Shown here piece after piece: positions 28,982 through 38,475 of a stretch of DNA of 64,000 nt. Source of the DNA: Mariniflexile sp. AS56 (GTDB taxonomy: Bacteria > Bacteroidota > Bacteroidia > Flavobacteriales > Flavobacteriaceae); the NCBI RefSeq assembly GCF_030552475.1, contig NZ_JAUPED010000011.1, positions 1 to 64,000 of the forward strand, given 5' to 3'. A program made the position numbers and the translations under genes. Within the stretch, counting starts at the first letter, position 1. Every line of letters starts with the position of its first letter. A model generated the notes under the pieces. That model was not told the origin of the DNA. It searched no databases and saw nothing but the letters and a program-made list of their open reading frames with translations.

Positions 28982-29807
28982 TTTAATTTTTATTGTGAGC
29001 AGTGATAGCAATGTCTATGGAGCTTTTTTATAGTTTTAAACATAGGTTTTTCTACTAAAATGTTAACTTAATTTTGGTCAATTTATTTAATAAACATATA
29101 TTTGGTAAACCAATCTGGTGAACCACATTGTTGTATGTATAGTATTCATAATAAATTAATGTTAGTTACCCTTGTTTTTTATTGCTTCTTTTTCTGTTTT
29201 GAAAGGAAGAATAGGAAAGGTTGGGTTGCAAATATTCCAGAGCTTCTAGAAGCTGGTTTGTATTTGAAACTGGGTTTATGTCGGGTACTCGATGGGGTTC
29301 ATCTGTCAAAAGCTAATGGTTTTAATCAACGGAAATTAGTAGCTTCTTATTATTTAACTAAAACAATCCTTATAAAATATTCATTATCATTAATAATTGA
29401 GGGGAATGAGAATGCAGTTATATTCTTTGAAAAAATGACTGCATTTGACATTCAAAAGGGGCGTTTAGAGTGGAATAGAGAAGGGATAATTTAAAGTGTC
29501 TGCGTAGATTCTTTAGAATTACAACATCACGAATTTGATGAAGTGGGTATGGGAATAAAAATAAATATAATACATCTTTTTTATTCCGTAGGCTTCAATA
29601 AAATGAAATATATAACAATATTTTCGTACATTCAAAAGCCGTAATTATGCACTTGGTAGCTTGTGAACCTATTGTTGAAATTTTGAATAATAATATATTT
29701 AGGAAAAGAAACGTGATTTTGTAACAGGAACGCCTTCATTCCCAGAAAAGTCTCCTCTAAAAGGAAAAGATAATTTAGATTTAGGATTAATTAATAAATA
29801 ATAATCA
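28982..29807 (+). other. 826-bp gap holding a promoter and probable decayed coding sequence
   Basis: After the heparinase-fold gene the region carries an alginate-type promoter/operator (29073-29125) and then about 680 bp with no convincing gene before the PL17 ATG. Short open stretches exist. One frame reads through 29102-29494 and on to about 29645 with a single stop between. Another, 29703-29801, reads DFVTGTPSFPEKSPLKGKD and ends at a proper stop just before the PL17 gene. These look more like remnants of a lost gene than a functional one, but no family is recognisable. Confidence 0.45.
29073..29125 (+). promoter_or_regulatory. Alginate-regulon promoter/operator 2 (upstream of PL17)
   Basis: TTTG at 29073-29076 and TATATTTG at 29097-29104, with a 20-bp gap. 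TGGTAAACCA at 29103-29112 overlaps the -7 element at the same offset (6 bp) as in promoter 1. TGGTGAACCA follows at 29116-29125, again 13 bp on. The next gene downstream is PL17, about 680 bp away, which implies an unusually long leader. Confidence 0.72.
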
Positions 29808-32102
29808 ATGTTTTTAAAAAATAAGATACAAGCTTCTTTAGTTAGTTTGTTATTAGTGGTGGCTTCCTGTAATGCGCAATCAAAAGCAACTTCTAATGCA
29901 AAAAAATCTAACAAACAGGAACATCCCAGTTTAGTGTTAACTAAAGCAGGTGTCGAAAAAATAAAATCACAATTGGGTACAGTACCGTTGTTTGATAAAA
30001 CTTTGGCAAACGTAAAGGCAGAAGTAGATGCCGAAATATTAAACGGTATCGAAGTGCCTATTCCTAAAGATTTTTCTGGAGGGTATACCCATGAACGCCA
30101 TAAAAGAAACTTTGTTATTTTACAGAAAGCGGGTGTTTTATATCAAATTTTAGATGATGAAAAATATGCGAAATATGTTAAAGACATGCTTTTGGAATAC
30201 GCGAAAGTGTATCCAACGTTACCTGTACATCCTCAAACAAGATCGTATGCACGCGGGAAGTTGTTTTGGCAATGTTTAAACGATTCCAACTGGTTGGTGT
30301 ACACAAGTCAGGCTTATGACTGTGTTTATAACTACTTAAGTGAAAAGGAACGTAAGCATTTAGAAAAAGACCTTTTTAAACCGTTCGCAAAATTTATTTC
30401 AGCTGGTAATCCTCAGTTTTTTAATCGTGTACATAATCATAGTACCTGGGGAAATGTTGCTGTTGGTATGATCGCTTTAGTTATGGATGATGATAAGTTG
30501 TTACAAACGGCTTTATACGGTTTGAAAACAGATAATATTGACCCTAATGCCAAAGATAATGATGGAGGGTTTATAAAAAAGGAAGGTCAAAAAGTGGGCT
30601 TTCTTGCTAATTTAGAAGAACCATTTTCACCAGACGGTTATTATACGGAAGGGCCTTATTACCAACGTTATGCCATGTACCCTTTCTTGGTTTTTGCTGA
30701 AGCTTTAGAAAACGTAAAACCAGAACTTAAAATTTTTGAATATAAAGATGGCGTATTGTTAAAGTCGATAAGCACTTTATTGAATTTAACGGATGCCTAT
30801 GGTAATTTTTTTCCATTAAATGATGGACAAAAAGGGATGTCTTATTATTCAAAAGAATTAGTATCAGCAGTAGACATAGGTTATCATTTTGGAGGACACT
30901 CAACAGACTTATTAACGATTGCTAAAGCACAAGATGAGGTATTGTTGGATGATACGGGCTTGTCTGTAGCTATGGGTGTTCGTGATGGTTTGGAAACTCC
31001 ATTTGTTAAAAAATCAATCGATTTATCTGATGGAAAAAATGGTGATGAAGGTGGTGTTGCTGTATTAAGAGCGAATACAGAAAAAAGTGAACTTAGTTTA
31101 GTGATGAAATATTCAGCACAAGGCTTAAGTCATGGGCATTATGATAAATTATCATATTCATTATATGAAGGAGGTAACGAGGTTATTCAAGATTATGGGA
31201 TGTCTCGCTTTGTAAACATTCAACAAAAAGGTGGCGGTAATTATTTAAAAGAAAATACCACATGGGCGAAACAAACGATTGCGCATAACACTATAAATCA
31301 AGATGAAACTTCGCATTTTGCAGGTGATTTTGAAACAGGAAGCATGCATCACTCAGAAAAATATTTGTTTGATGTGTCAAACACAAACCTTCAAATAATA
31401 AGTGCTAAAGAGGTAAACGCTTATCCTGGCACCAAAATGCATAGAACAATGGCATTTATAAATGAAGAGGCTTTCGAGAATCCTTATCTTTTAGATATTA
31501 TTAAAATAAATGCAGAAAAGGAGCATCAATACGATTTACCTTATTACTATTTAGGACAAATAATGTCAACTAATTTTAAGTACACTAAGCCCGAAACTTT
31601 AGAACCTTTAGGTTCAAAAAATGGATATCAACATTTGTGGAAGGAAGCGGAAGGTAAATCAGAAACAAGTAATGCTCAAATTTCTTGGTTTAATAAAGAA
31701 CGTTTTTACACACTTACATCTGTAGTGTCAACTGATGACGAGATCTTGTTTACACGTGTGGGAGCTAATGATCCTAGTTTTAATTTGAGAAACGATCCTG
31801 GTGTAATCATCAGAAAAAAAGATAGTAAAGATACTTATTTTGTATCTATAATAGAGTCTCATGGGCATTACGACCCAGTTAGCGAAATAGCAACAAATGC
31901 ATTTAGCAGTATTAAAAAGCTAAAAATAGTATATAGTGATGATGCTTATATAGCTATCAATATAGAAACGTTACCGAATGTAAGCCGTCTGTTCTTATTT
32001 TCATTAATAGACAATTCAAAAAACAGTAAACATCAATTAAAAATAGAGGATGAAACCTACGAATGGTTAGGTGCCTATCAATTAACAGAAATAAATAAAT
32101 AA
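29808..32102 (+). CDS. PL17 oligoalginate lyase (exolytic)
   Basis: 764 residues. A lipoprotein signal with lipobox VVASC (Cys near 21) points to membrane anchoring. The N-terminal alginate-lyase toroid carries N210-H211 in HNHSTWGN and the YYTEGPYYQRY segment holding the family's catalytic Tyr. The C-terminal heparinase II/III-like domain has GLSHGHYDKL and the IQDYGMSRF and AHNTINQDE segments. PL17 enzymes release unsaturated monouronates from alginate oligomers, which feed KdgF, encoded 10 bp downstream. It therefore completes depolymerisation started by PL7 and PL6. The ATG at 29808 precedes the signal directly. Confidence 0.92.
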   Translation: MFLKNKIQASLVSLLLVVASCNAQSKATSNAKKSNKQEHPSLVLTKAGVEKIKSQLGTVPLFDKTLANVKAEVDAEILNGIEVPIPKDFSGGYTHERHKRNFVILQKAGVLYQILDDEKYAKYVKDMLLEYAKVYPTLPVHPQTRSYARGKLFWQCLNDSNWLVYTSQAYDCVYNYLSEKERKHLEKDLFKPFAKFISAGNPQFFNRVHNHSTWGNVAVGMIALVMDDDKLLQTALYGLKTDNIDPNAKDNDGGFIKKEGQKVGFLANLEEPFSPDGYYTEGPYYQRYAMYPFLVFAEALENVKPELKIFEYKDGVLLKSISTLLNLTDAYGNFFPLNDGQKGMSYYSKELVSAVDIGYHFGGHSTDLLTIAKAQDEVLLDDTGLSVAMGVRDGLETPFVKKSIDLSDGKNGDEGGVAVLRANTEKSELSLVMKYSAQGLSHGHYDKLSYSLYEGGNEVIQDYGMSRFVNIQQKGGGNYLKENTTWAKQTIAHNTINQDETSHFAGDFETGSMHHSEKYLFDVSNTNLQIISAKEVNAYPGTKMHRTMAFINEEAFENPYLLDIIKINAEKEHQYDLPYYYLGQIMSTNFKYTKPETLEPLGSKNGYQHLWKEAEGKSETSNAQISWFNKERFYTLTSVVSTDDEILFTRVGANDPSFNLRNDPGVIIRKKDSKDTYFVSIIESHGHYDPVSEIATNAFSSIKKLKIVYSDDAYIAINIETLPNVSRLFLFSLIDNSKNSKHQLKIEDETYEWLGAYQLTEINK

Positions 32103-32112
32103 ATAAATAATT

Positions 32113-32490
32113 ATGAAACGATTTAGTGAAAAGTACATCAGCACAAAAGAAATGGCATGGGAAGAGCTAGGTGGAGGCGTATCAAGAAAATTCTTAGGTT
32201 ATGATAATCAAATAATGATGGTGAAAGTGAAATTTGAAAAAGGAGCATTAGGTTCTCCACATCAACATTTTCATACGCAAGCTACCTTTTGTGTTTCAGG
32301 GAAATTTGAATTTGAAATTAATGGAGAAAAGAAAATTGTAGAAGCCGGAGATGGAGTATATATCGAACCAAATTTATTGCATAGTGCAGTTTGTTTGGAA
32401 GAAGGGATGCTAATTGACACTTTTAGTCCTGTAAGAGAGGATTTCTTAAGTGGTGATGGGGTATCTTATTTTGGTGATAAAAAGGCATAA
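32113..32490 (+). CDS. kdgF: KdgF cupin, unsaturated-uronate ring-opening enzyme
   Basis: 125 residues forming one small cupin. Metal-ligand candidates are H50, H52 and H54 in PHQHFHTQ and H90 in EPNLLHSAV. The C-terminal FSPVREDFL is typical of KdgF. KdgF speeds conversion of the 4,5-unsaturated monouronate released by exolytic lyases to linear DEH. There is no signal peptide, so it acts in the cytoplasm after sugar uptake. It lies 10 bp after the PL17 stop, so both are in one transcript. Confidence 0.9.
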   Translation: MKRFSEKYISTKEMAWEELGGGVSRKFLGYDNQIMMVKVKFEKGALGSPHQHFHTQATFCVSGKFEFEINGEKKIVEAGDGVYIEPNLLHSAVCLEEGMLIDTFSPVREDFLSGDGVSYFGDKKA

Positions 32491-32600
32491 TAAAAAATCT
32501 GCTAGTCCAATTAGAGAAGATTTTGTGCAATAATGTAAATACAGGAAGAGGCTTTTTCTAAAAAAAATTAGTGAACACAATTTTTTTTTAATTGAAGGTA

Positions 32601-32664
32601 TTGTTTTTAACAAAATTTTATATATATTTGGTCAACCAAACTGGTTTACCAATTTGGTTGACCA
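32601..32664 (+). promoter_or_regulatory. Alginate-regulon promoter/operator 3 (before susC)
   Basis: TTG at 32601-32603 and TATATTTG at 32623-32630, with a 19-bp gap. Three boxes with exact 13-bp spacing follow: TGGTCAACCA (32629-32638), TGGTTTACCA (32642-32651) and TGGTTGACCA (32655-32664). The first again overlaps the -7 element by the same offset as promoters 1 and 2. This is the best-preserved copy and should control the susC-susD-PKD-PL7-gntR unit. Confidence 0.78.
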
Positions 32665-32670
32665 ACAAAA

Positions 32671-32700
32671 AAAAAGGACGGGTGCACACCTATCCTTTTT
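32671..32700 (+). terminator. Terminator-like hairpin in the susC leader
   Basis: AAAAAGGA (32671-32678) pairs with TCCTTTTT (32693-32700), with further inner pairing GGT/ACC. It lies just downstream of operator 3 and about 190 bp before susC. It may end read-through from kdgF, or act in the susC leader as an attenuator, since transcripts from promoter 3 would include it. The rest of 32701-32890 shows no gene. Confidence 0.55.
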
Positions 32701-32890
32701 ACAGTAAATTACTTCTTTTAGGAGGGAAGTAAAACAAAATACATGTTGTCACTTTAGTAAAAACATGATTGGCAAAAGTACAAAAAATATGCTCAGCCCT
32801 AAATTGTTTAGAAAGGTGATTATTTAAACTAAGTTGTACTAAACATGTAGCCAGTACAGCTAAAACTAAACAAACTTTAAACAATTAATT

Positions 32891-35800
32891 ATGAATTTAA
32901 AAAACAAGCTGGCTCTTATTGCAATATTGCTTTTTAACTTGGCTGTATTTGCACAAAACACTACTGTAACAGGTCAAGTTGTTTCTGCAACTGATAACAT
33001 TCCTATTCCGGGAGTGAATGTTATCGTATTAAAAACTAGTAAAGGTACCACTACCGATTTTGATGGAGGATTTCAAATTGACGTAAAAGCTGGAGATGTC
33101 TTACAGTTTTCTTACATTGGGTTTGTAACACAAGTTCAAATTGTAGGTAACCAAAAATCAATAAATGTGTCGTTAGTTGAAGACTTAGCTAAGTTAGACG
33201 AAGTGGTTGTAATTGGTTATGGAACACAAAAAAAATCACATTTAACGGGTGCTATTTCTAAAGTAGTAAATGATAACTTAGATCAAATAGCAGCATCACG
33301 TGTTGATGATGCATTAATTGGTCAAGTATCCGGTGTTAATATTCAAGCCACAGATGGTGAAGCTGGTGCAGCACCAACTATTACTATTAGAGGGGTTGGC
33401 TCTATGTCAGGAGATTCTACACCCTTAATTGTTGTAGATGGTATTATTGTTGATTCAAGTTTTCTTGGATCTTTAAATATGAATAATGTTGAATCATTTG
33501 AAATATTAAAGGATGCTGCATCTTCAGCTGTTTTTGGTCCAAAAGGTTCTAATGGTATTATTATGATTACCATGAAATCTGGAGTGGCAGGAAAAACAAG
33601 AGTTAATTACAGCACTTTTACAGGTATGAAAACCCCTAGAAAGAGTGATGCTTATGGTTATACAACTGCAGAATGGGCAAAACAACAGACAGACGCTGGT
33701 TTAGTACTGTCACCATATACTGTAGCACAATTACAAATAGGTACAGATCGTTCTTGGCAAGATGTATTTTTTGAGACTGGAGCAATTACCAATCATGCTC
33801 TTTCGTTAAGAGGTGGTAATGATAAAACAAAATTTACTGTAAGTTTAAATTATTCAAATGACGAAGGTGTTATGTTAGTTGATAATTATAAAAAATACGG
33901 AGCGCGTTTAAAACTAGATAGCAAACTAAATGATAAATTTAGTATTGGTGGTAATTTTAGTCCAGCATTTACAAACAGAAGAAGATTTTCAGAAAACATT
34001 CATAATGTAGCCAGACATCAGCCTTGGTTGCCTATATATCATACAGAACAGTCTCTTCAATTTGTTGATCCAAATGGAGCCTATAAAAACATGCAAGTTG
34101 GTGATTATGCCCGCCAAGATCATTTTATAATTTTCGATCTAGATGGAGACGGTCTAATTAATGATAGACTATCTAATATCGGTAATAGTAATAACGCCAA
34201 CCCGTATGCCAGAATTACTGAGCGTAATAGAACAGATGAAAAATTTCAACTATATGGAAGTTTTTACGGGCAATATAATATTACAGATGCTTTAACTTTT
34301 AAAACAACATTAGCAGGGTCTTACAACGACACAAAAAGAATAGATTATATGGGTACTCAAGCAAGAGAGAGTATAACCGATGCTTATATGCAGGAGATTT
34401 CACAAAAAGAAAATTATATAATATTTGATAACTTTTTCAATTATGACAAATCGTTTGGAAAACATGATTTAGGTGTAACAGCAGGTGTTTCTGTTGAAAG
34501 TAGAAATTATTTCTTTTCAGGTTTTAAAGGCACTGGGTATACTAATGATGTTGTGCAACAAATTACTAACGCAACGGCTATTTCTGAGTTTAATGGCTTC
34601 GAATGGCAAAAACGATATATAGCATACATATCCAGGGTTAATTATGCTTATGACAGCAAGTATTTAGCATCTGCGAGTATGACACGTGCTGGAAGTTCTG
34701 TTTTTGGCCCTAACAATAAATATGGTAATTTCCCTGCGGCATCTATTGGTTGGAACATCGCCAAAGAAGATTTCTTATTAGAAAGTGGTTTTGTAAACAA
34801 TCTTAAATTTAGAGCAAGTTATGGTGTAACTGGTAACGACCGTTTAAATACAGGGTCAACAGATGCAGATGCACAAGGAAGTGAGCCTACATTAAGTACA
34901 GGTAATATTCTAGTCGATTATTATCCACACTTAGCTTTATTAGGAGCTGCTAATTCTAGCTATTCTGTAGATGGTAGTGTACAAGCTGGTTTTTCACCGG
35001 TGAATATTGCTAACCCTGAATTAAAATGGGAACGTTTAATTGAGTTTAATCCAGGTATAGATTTTGGGATTTTAAATAATAAAATAACAGGTTCTGTTGA
35101 TTGGTATCAAAGAACAAGTGATCAATTATTACTTAATAATCCAATATCGGTTACTACAGGGTTTTCGGGTGCTTTGGTAAATTTAGGTGAAGTGAGAAAT
35201 GAAGGTTGGGAACTTGAATTAAGAACCAAAAACATCACCTCAGAAAAGTTTAAATGGAGTACAACACTTATAGGAACCACTAATAAAAATACATTGATCG
35301 ATTTTGCAGATTCTAATGGGCAAATTACAAGTTTAGACCCAAGTAGACCTGCTGAATGGGTTAACTTAGAAGGCCAGCCTATATCATTATTTTATGGTTA
35401 TGTTGTTGATAAAGAATTAGCTTTTGAAGATAGAGATAGACCATGGAGGCATGTTGGTGCAGAAGCTGGTTTAGTATATGTGAAAGATTTAAATGGTGAT
35501 GGTGTTTTAGACGATGAAGATAAAACAGTTTTAGGAAACCCTTACCCAGAGTTAATTTGGAGTTTTACAAATGAATTTAGTTTTGGTGATATTGATTTTT
35601 CTTTTATGTTTCAAGGATCTCATGGTGCTGAAGTAAGAAATATAGCCGATCATTACTTGTTTAGTAACAATAATAATAGAACAGTACTAGCCACTGCAAC
35701 TAATACAGAATTTTTAGTAGATAAATATTTTACTAATAGTATTGTACAAGATGCATCATACATTGCATTAAGAAATGTAAATATTGGATACAGTTTTCCA

Positions 35801-36001
35801 AAAGACGTTTTAGATAGATTTGGTGTTTCTGGATTAAGAGTTTATGCAGCAGGTCAAAATTTAGTATACAAAACGGCTGCTAATTATACAGGATGGAACC
35901 CAGAGGCTTTAGACAAAACAAGTCCTACACAGTATGGATACCAAAGAGGAGGATCGCCTATTTACAGTACGATATCTCTTGGTTTAAACTTAGATTTTTA
36001 A
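32891..36001 (+). CDS. susC: SusC-family TonB-dependent outer-membrane transporter
   Basis: 1036 residues. Signal peptide (1-22, AVFAQ), a carboxypeptidase-regulatory-like domain (about 26-95: VTGQVVSATDNIPIPGVNV through FSYIGF), the TonB-box-like LDEVVVIGYGTQKK near 102-115, the plug domain (about 120-225) and a large beta-barrel ending in NLDF. It imports alginate oligosaccharides across the outer membrane together with the SusD lipoprotein encoded 19 bp downstream. First gene of the largest alginate transcript; the paired lyases support the substrate. Confidence 0.95.
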   Translation: MNLKNKLALIAILLFNLAVFAQNTTVTGQVVSATDNIPIPGVNVIVLKTSKGTTTDFDGGFQIDVKAGDVLQFSYIGFVTQVQIVGNQKSINVSLVEDLAKLDEVVVIGYGTQKKSHLTGAISKVVNDNLDQIAASRVDDALIGQVSGVNIQATDGEAGAAPTITIRGVGSMSGDSTPLIVVDGIIVDSSFLGSLNMNNVESFEILKDAASSAVFGPKGSNGIIMITMKSGVAGKTRVNYSTFTGMKTPRKSDAYGYTTAEWAKQQTDAGLVLSPYTVAQLQIGTDRSWQDVFFETGAITNHALSLRGGNDKTKFTVSLNYSNDEGVMLVDNYKKYGARLKLDSKLNDKFSIGGNFSPAFTNRRRFSENIHNVARHQPWLPIYHTEQSLQFVDPNGAYKNMQVGDYARQDHFIIFDLDGDGLINDRLSNIGNSNNANPYARITERNRTDEKFQLYGSFYGQYNITDALTFKTTLAGSYNDTKRIDYMGTQARESITDAYMQEISQKENYIIFDNFFNYDKSFGKHDLGVTAGVSVESRNYFFSGFKGTGYTNDVVQQITNATAISEFNGFEWQKRYIAYISRVNYAYDSKYLASASMTRAGSSVFGPNNKYGNFPAASIGWNIAKEDFLLESGFVNNLKFRASYGVTGNDRLNTGSTDADAQGSEPTLSTGNILVDYYPHLALLGAANSSYSVDGSVQAGFSPVNIANPELKWERLIEFNPGIDFGILNNKITGSVDWYQRTSDQLLLNNPISVTTGFSGALVNLGEVRNEGWELELRTKNITSEKFKWSTTLIGTTNKNTLIDFADSNGQITSLDPSRPAEWVNLEGQPISLFYGYVVDKELAFEDRDRPWRHVGAEAGLVYVKDLNGDGVLDDEDKTVLGNPYPELIWSFTNEFSFGDIDFSFMFQGSHGAEVRNIADHYLFSNNNNRTVLATATNTEFLVDKYFTNSIVQDASYIALRNVNIGYSFPKDVLDRFGVSGLRVYAAGQNLVYKTAANYTGWNPEALDKTSPTQYGYQRGGSPIYSTISLGLNLDF

Positions 36002-36020
36002 CTATTTAACAAATAATATT

Positions 36021-37499
36021 ATGAAATATTTAAAATATATCGCTATAATTTTAATAGGAAATGTATTTGTTTCTTGTAGCGACTTTTTAGAGCCTGTACC
36101 AGGTTCTTCTATTACAACCGATAATTATTATACCACTGCTGAAGAATTAGAAACAGGGTTAATCGGGGTTTATGCTGCTATTAAAGGTATTAATAGTAAT
36201 GATAAAGATGAAAATCACGGCGTACAGTGGGAATTTTACGTTACTGAAATGCGTAGCGATAATACGAGTACAAAGAGTCCCGATTCAGAAGATGCGTCTG
36301 ATGCAGGTCAGCTTGAAAGTTTAAATGTGCTTCCAACAAACAATTTTGTTAATAATTACTATACTAGTTTTTTCCAAGTTATTTCCAGAGCAAATGTTAT
36401 ACTAGCAAATTTGGATGTTGTTGAGGATAGCGCTAAAGCAAAAGCTATTGAAGGTGAAGCCAAATTTTTAAGAGCGTATGCTTATTTTAACCTAGTAAGA
36501 TTATTTGGAGATTTACCACTCATTGATCGTATTATTGCACCATCTGAAACTGAGATTCAATTTACTAGAGTAGGCACAAATTCAATTTATGAATTAATTG
36601 TGGCCGATTTAGAAACTGCTGTTTCTGGATTAAATAACACATACACAACGAGAGCCTCAAAACCTGCTGCCCAAGCATTATTAGCAAAGGTATATTTAAC
36701 AATGGCGACACCAGGTTCTTACCTTAAAGCACAACTTTTGTGTGAAGAAATTATAAATAGCACAAAGTATTCGCTTAAATCTAATTTCCATGATGTATTT
36801 TATACTGAGAGAAATTCTGAAATTATATTCGCAATAGGATACAATAGCGGTGTTCAAGATAATAGTCAAATATTTTCTGCAGAATGGATGAATGCTGTTG
36901 GTAATACAAGTGGTGTTAATTATGTTACGACCAATGCTGTTGCTGCAATTGATACCTATGGAGGTTCTAGAATTTCAGATTCATATAGACCAGATCCTCT
37001 TACGCTTTTTGGTGGTACTATTAGATATCAAGTAACTAAATACTTTCCTGATGGCGCATCAGGAGGAAGTGACGGTCAAACCTTTACTGGATTGCCACAA
37101 CTAGCAGGTAATGATTGGATTGTTTTACGTTATGCAGATGTTCTGTTAATGCGTGCAGAAGCTATTTTAGCAGGTGCTATAGAAACTTCAAACGGTAATG
37201 CTATAGATTCTTATATGCAAGTTCGAGTTAGAGCAGGGTTTAACGCCGTAACAGATCGTCCATCAAAACTTACTAAAGAGGCGTTATTAATAGAAAGACG
37301 TGTAGAATTTGCTTTTGAAAATCAAAGAATGTTCGATTTAATTCGCTTTGGTGCAGCACAGTCCGTACTTTCAGTATTTGCAGATGCAAATGGATTTAAT
37401 TTCGCGTCAACAGATTTGTTGTTGCCAATTCCGCAAAATGAAATAAATTTAAGCAGAAGTAGTAGCACTTTGATGACACAAAATCCTGGCTATAATTAA
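36021..37499 (+). CDS. susD: SusD/RagB-family surface glycan-binding lipoprotein
   Basis: 492 residues. A lipoprotein signal with lipobox FVSC (Cys20) is followed by the TPR-rich SusD fold. Family hallmarks seen include AKFLRAYAYFNLVRLFGDLPLI, the conserved YADVLLMRAEA segment and the C-terminal RRVEFAFENQRMFDLIRF plus LLPIPQNEI. It binds alginate oligomers at the surface and caps the SusC channel. Directly follows susC, as is usual. Confidence 0.95.
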   Translation: MKYLKYIAIILIGNVFVSCSDFLEPVPGSSITTDNYYTTAEELETGLIGVYAAIKGINSNDKDENHGVQWEFYVTEMRSDNTSTKSPDSEDASDAGQLESLNVLPTNNFVNNYYTSFFQVISRANVILANLDVVEDSAKAKAIEGEAKFLRAYAYFNLVRLFGDLPLIDRIIAPSETEIQFTRVGTNSIYELIVADLETAVSGLNNTYTTRASKPAAQALLAKVYLTMATPGSYLKAQLLCEEIINSTKYSLKSNFHDVFYTERNSEIIFAIGYNSGVQDNSQIFSAEWMNAVGNTSGVNYVTTNAVAAIDTYGGSRISDSYRPDPLTLFGGTIRYQVTKYFPDGASGGSDGQTFTGLPQLAGNDWIVLRYADVLLMRAEAILAGAIETSNGNAIDSYMQVRVRAGFNAVTDRPSKLTKEALLIERRVEFAFENQRMFDLIRFGAAQSVLSVFADANGFNFASTDLLLPIPQNEINLSRSSSTLMTQNPGYN

Positions 37500-37524
37500 G
37501 ATAAATTAATTAAATAAAAAAGAT

Positions 37525-38469
37525 ATGAAAACAATTAGTAATTTAAAAAAACGCGTATCAGGAATGTGCTTAGGTGCTTTAGCACTTATAGCTTGCATTG
37601 CAGTTACGTCTTGCGATCCTACTATTGATGCTTTGTCATATGATTTAGCTGAAGCAAATTCAAAAGAAGATTTAAAACCACCAGTAGCGAGTTTCAAAGC
37701 AACAGTAACGGCGGATTATCTGACTTATACCTTTGCCAACACATCATCAAGTGCAACAGATTATGTTTGGAATTATGGTGATGGAAAAACAGCTACTAGT
37801 TTAGATGGCGAAAACACCTTTCCTGCTGAAGGAACTTATACAGTTACTTTAACGGCTACGGATAAACTTGGAAAAACAAATACATATTCCTCGGAAGTTA
37901 TTGTTATTGAGCCAGAAGTGCCGCCAGCTCTTAATCCAGGTGTTATAAATGGAAATTTTGATGATGGAACAAGCAATTGGAAGCCAAATTCATTTTCAGG
38001 TGGTACTACCAATGCGTTTAATGCTAGTTCAGACGGAGATCCAAATAATTATGATGGAACACCTTCAGGTGCTAGTAAAACACCAGGTGCTAAATGGACT
38101 AGTTCTACTTCTGCAGGACCTTTATTAAGTAGTTCTACTAGATATGCTTACCAAGAGATGAAGCTTTCTGAAAATACTAATTATATTTTAGAATATAGTT
38201 ACGCTATTAAAACGGATGTAGCTGATATTGCAGGTGGTGATCGAGTTATAGTTGAAATTTTAGATGGTTGGTTTAATGATGGAGCTGATGCCGTTGTTTC
38301 TACTCCTTTAGTACAAACTATTGGAAATGAAGCCAATGGCAAAGGGAACTTTAAAGTTGTAAAACAAGTGTTTTCTACAAACGCCACAGGTGAAATTTCA
38401 ATATGGATTTATGCCATAACTAATGACGAATTATACGTTGATAATGTTAAGGTTTACCCAGCAATCTAA
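37525..38469 (+). CDS. PKD-domain surface lipoprotein with CBM-like C-terminus
   Basis: 314 residues. Signal with lipobox VTSC (Cys near 30), a PKD domain (about 50-130: YVWNYGDGKTAT and GTYTVTLTATD), and a C-terminal beta-rich region (about 138-314) starting NPGVINGNFDDGTSNWKP and resembling CBM jelly-rolls. It sits in the place of SusE/SusF-type proteins and likely helps bind alginate at the cell surface. No catalytic motif seen. Carbohydrate binding is inferred from position and fold. Confidence 0.75.
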   Translation: MKTISNLKKRVSGMCLGALALIACIAVTSCDPTIDALSYDLAEANSKEDLKPPVASFKATVTADYLTYTFANTSSSATDYVWNYGDGKTATSLDGENTFPAEGTYTVTLTATDKLGKTNTYSSEVIVIEPEVPPALNPGVINGNFDDGTSNWKPNSFSGGTTNAFNASSDGDPNNYDGTPSGASKTPGAKWTSSTSAGPLLSSSTRYAYQEMKLSENTNYILEYSYAIKTDVADIAGGDRVIVEILDGWFNDGADAVVSTPLVQTIGNEANGKGNFKVVKQVFSTNATGEISIWIYAITNDELYVDNVKVYPAI

Positions 38470-38475
38470 TATATA

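Noticed and set aside
29102-29494. A 130-codon open frame between the heparinase-fold gene and PL17
   Set aside because: It begins with a TTG inside the promoter/operator, has unusual composition for a gene and matches no family I recognise; treated as non-coding or decayed.
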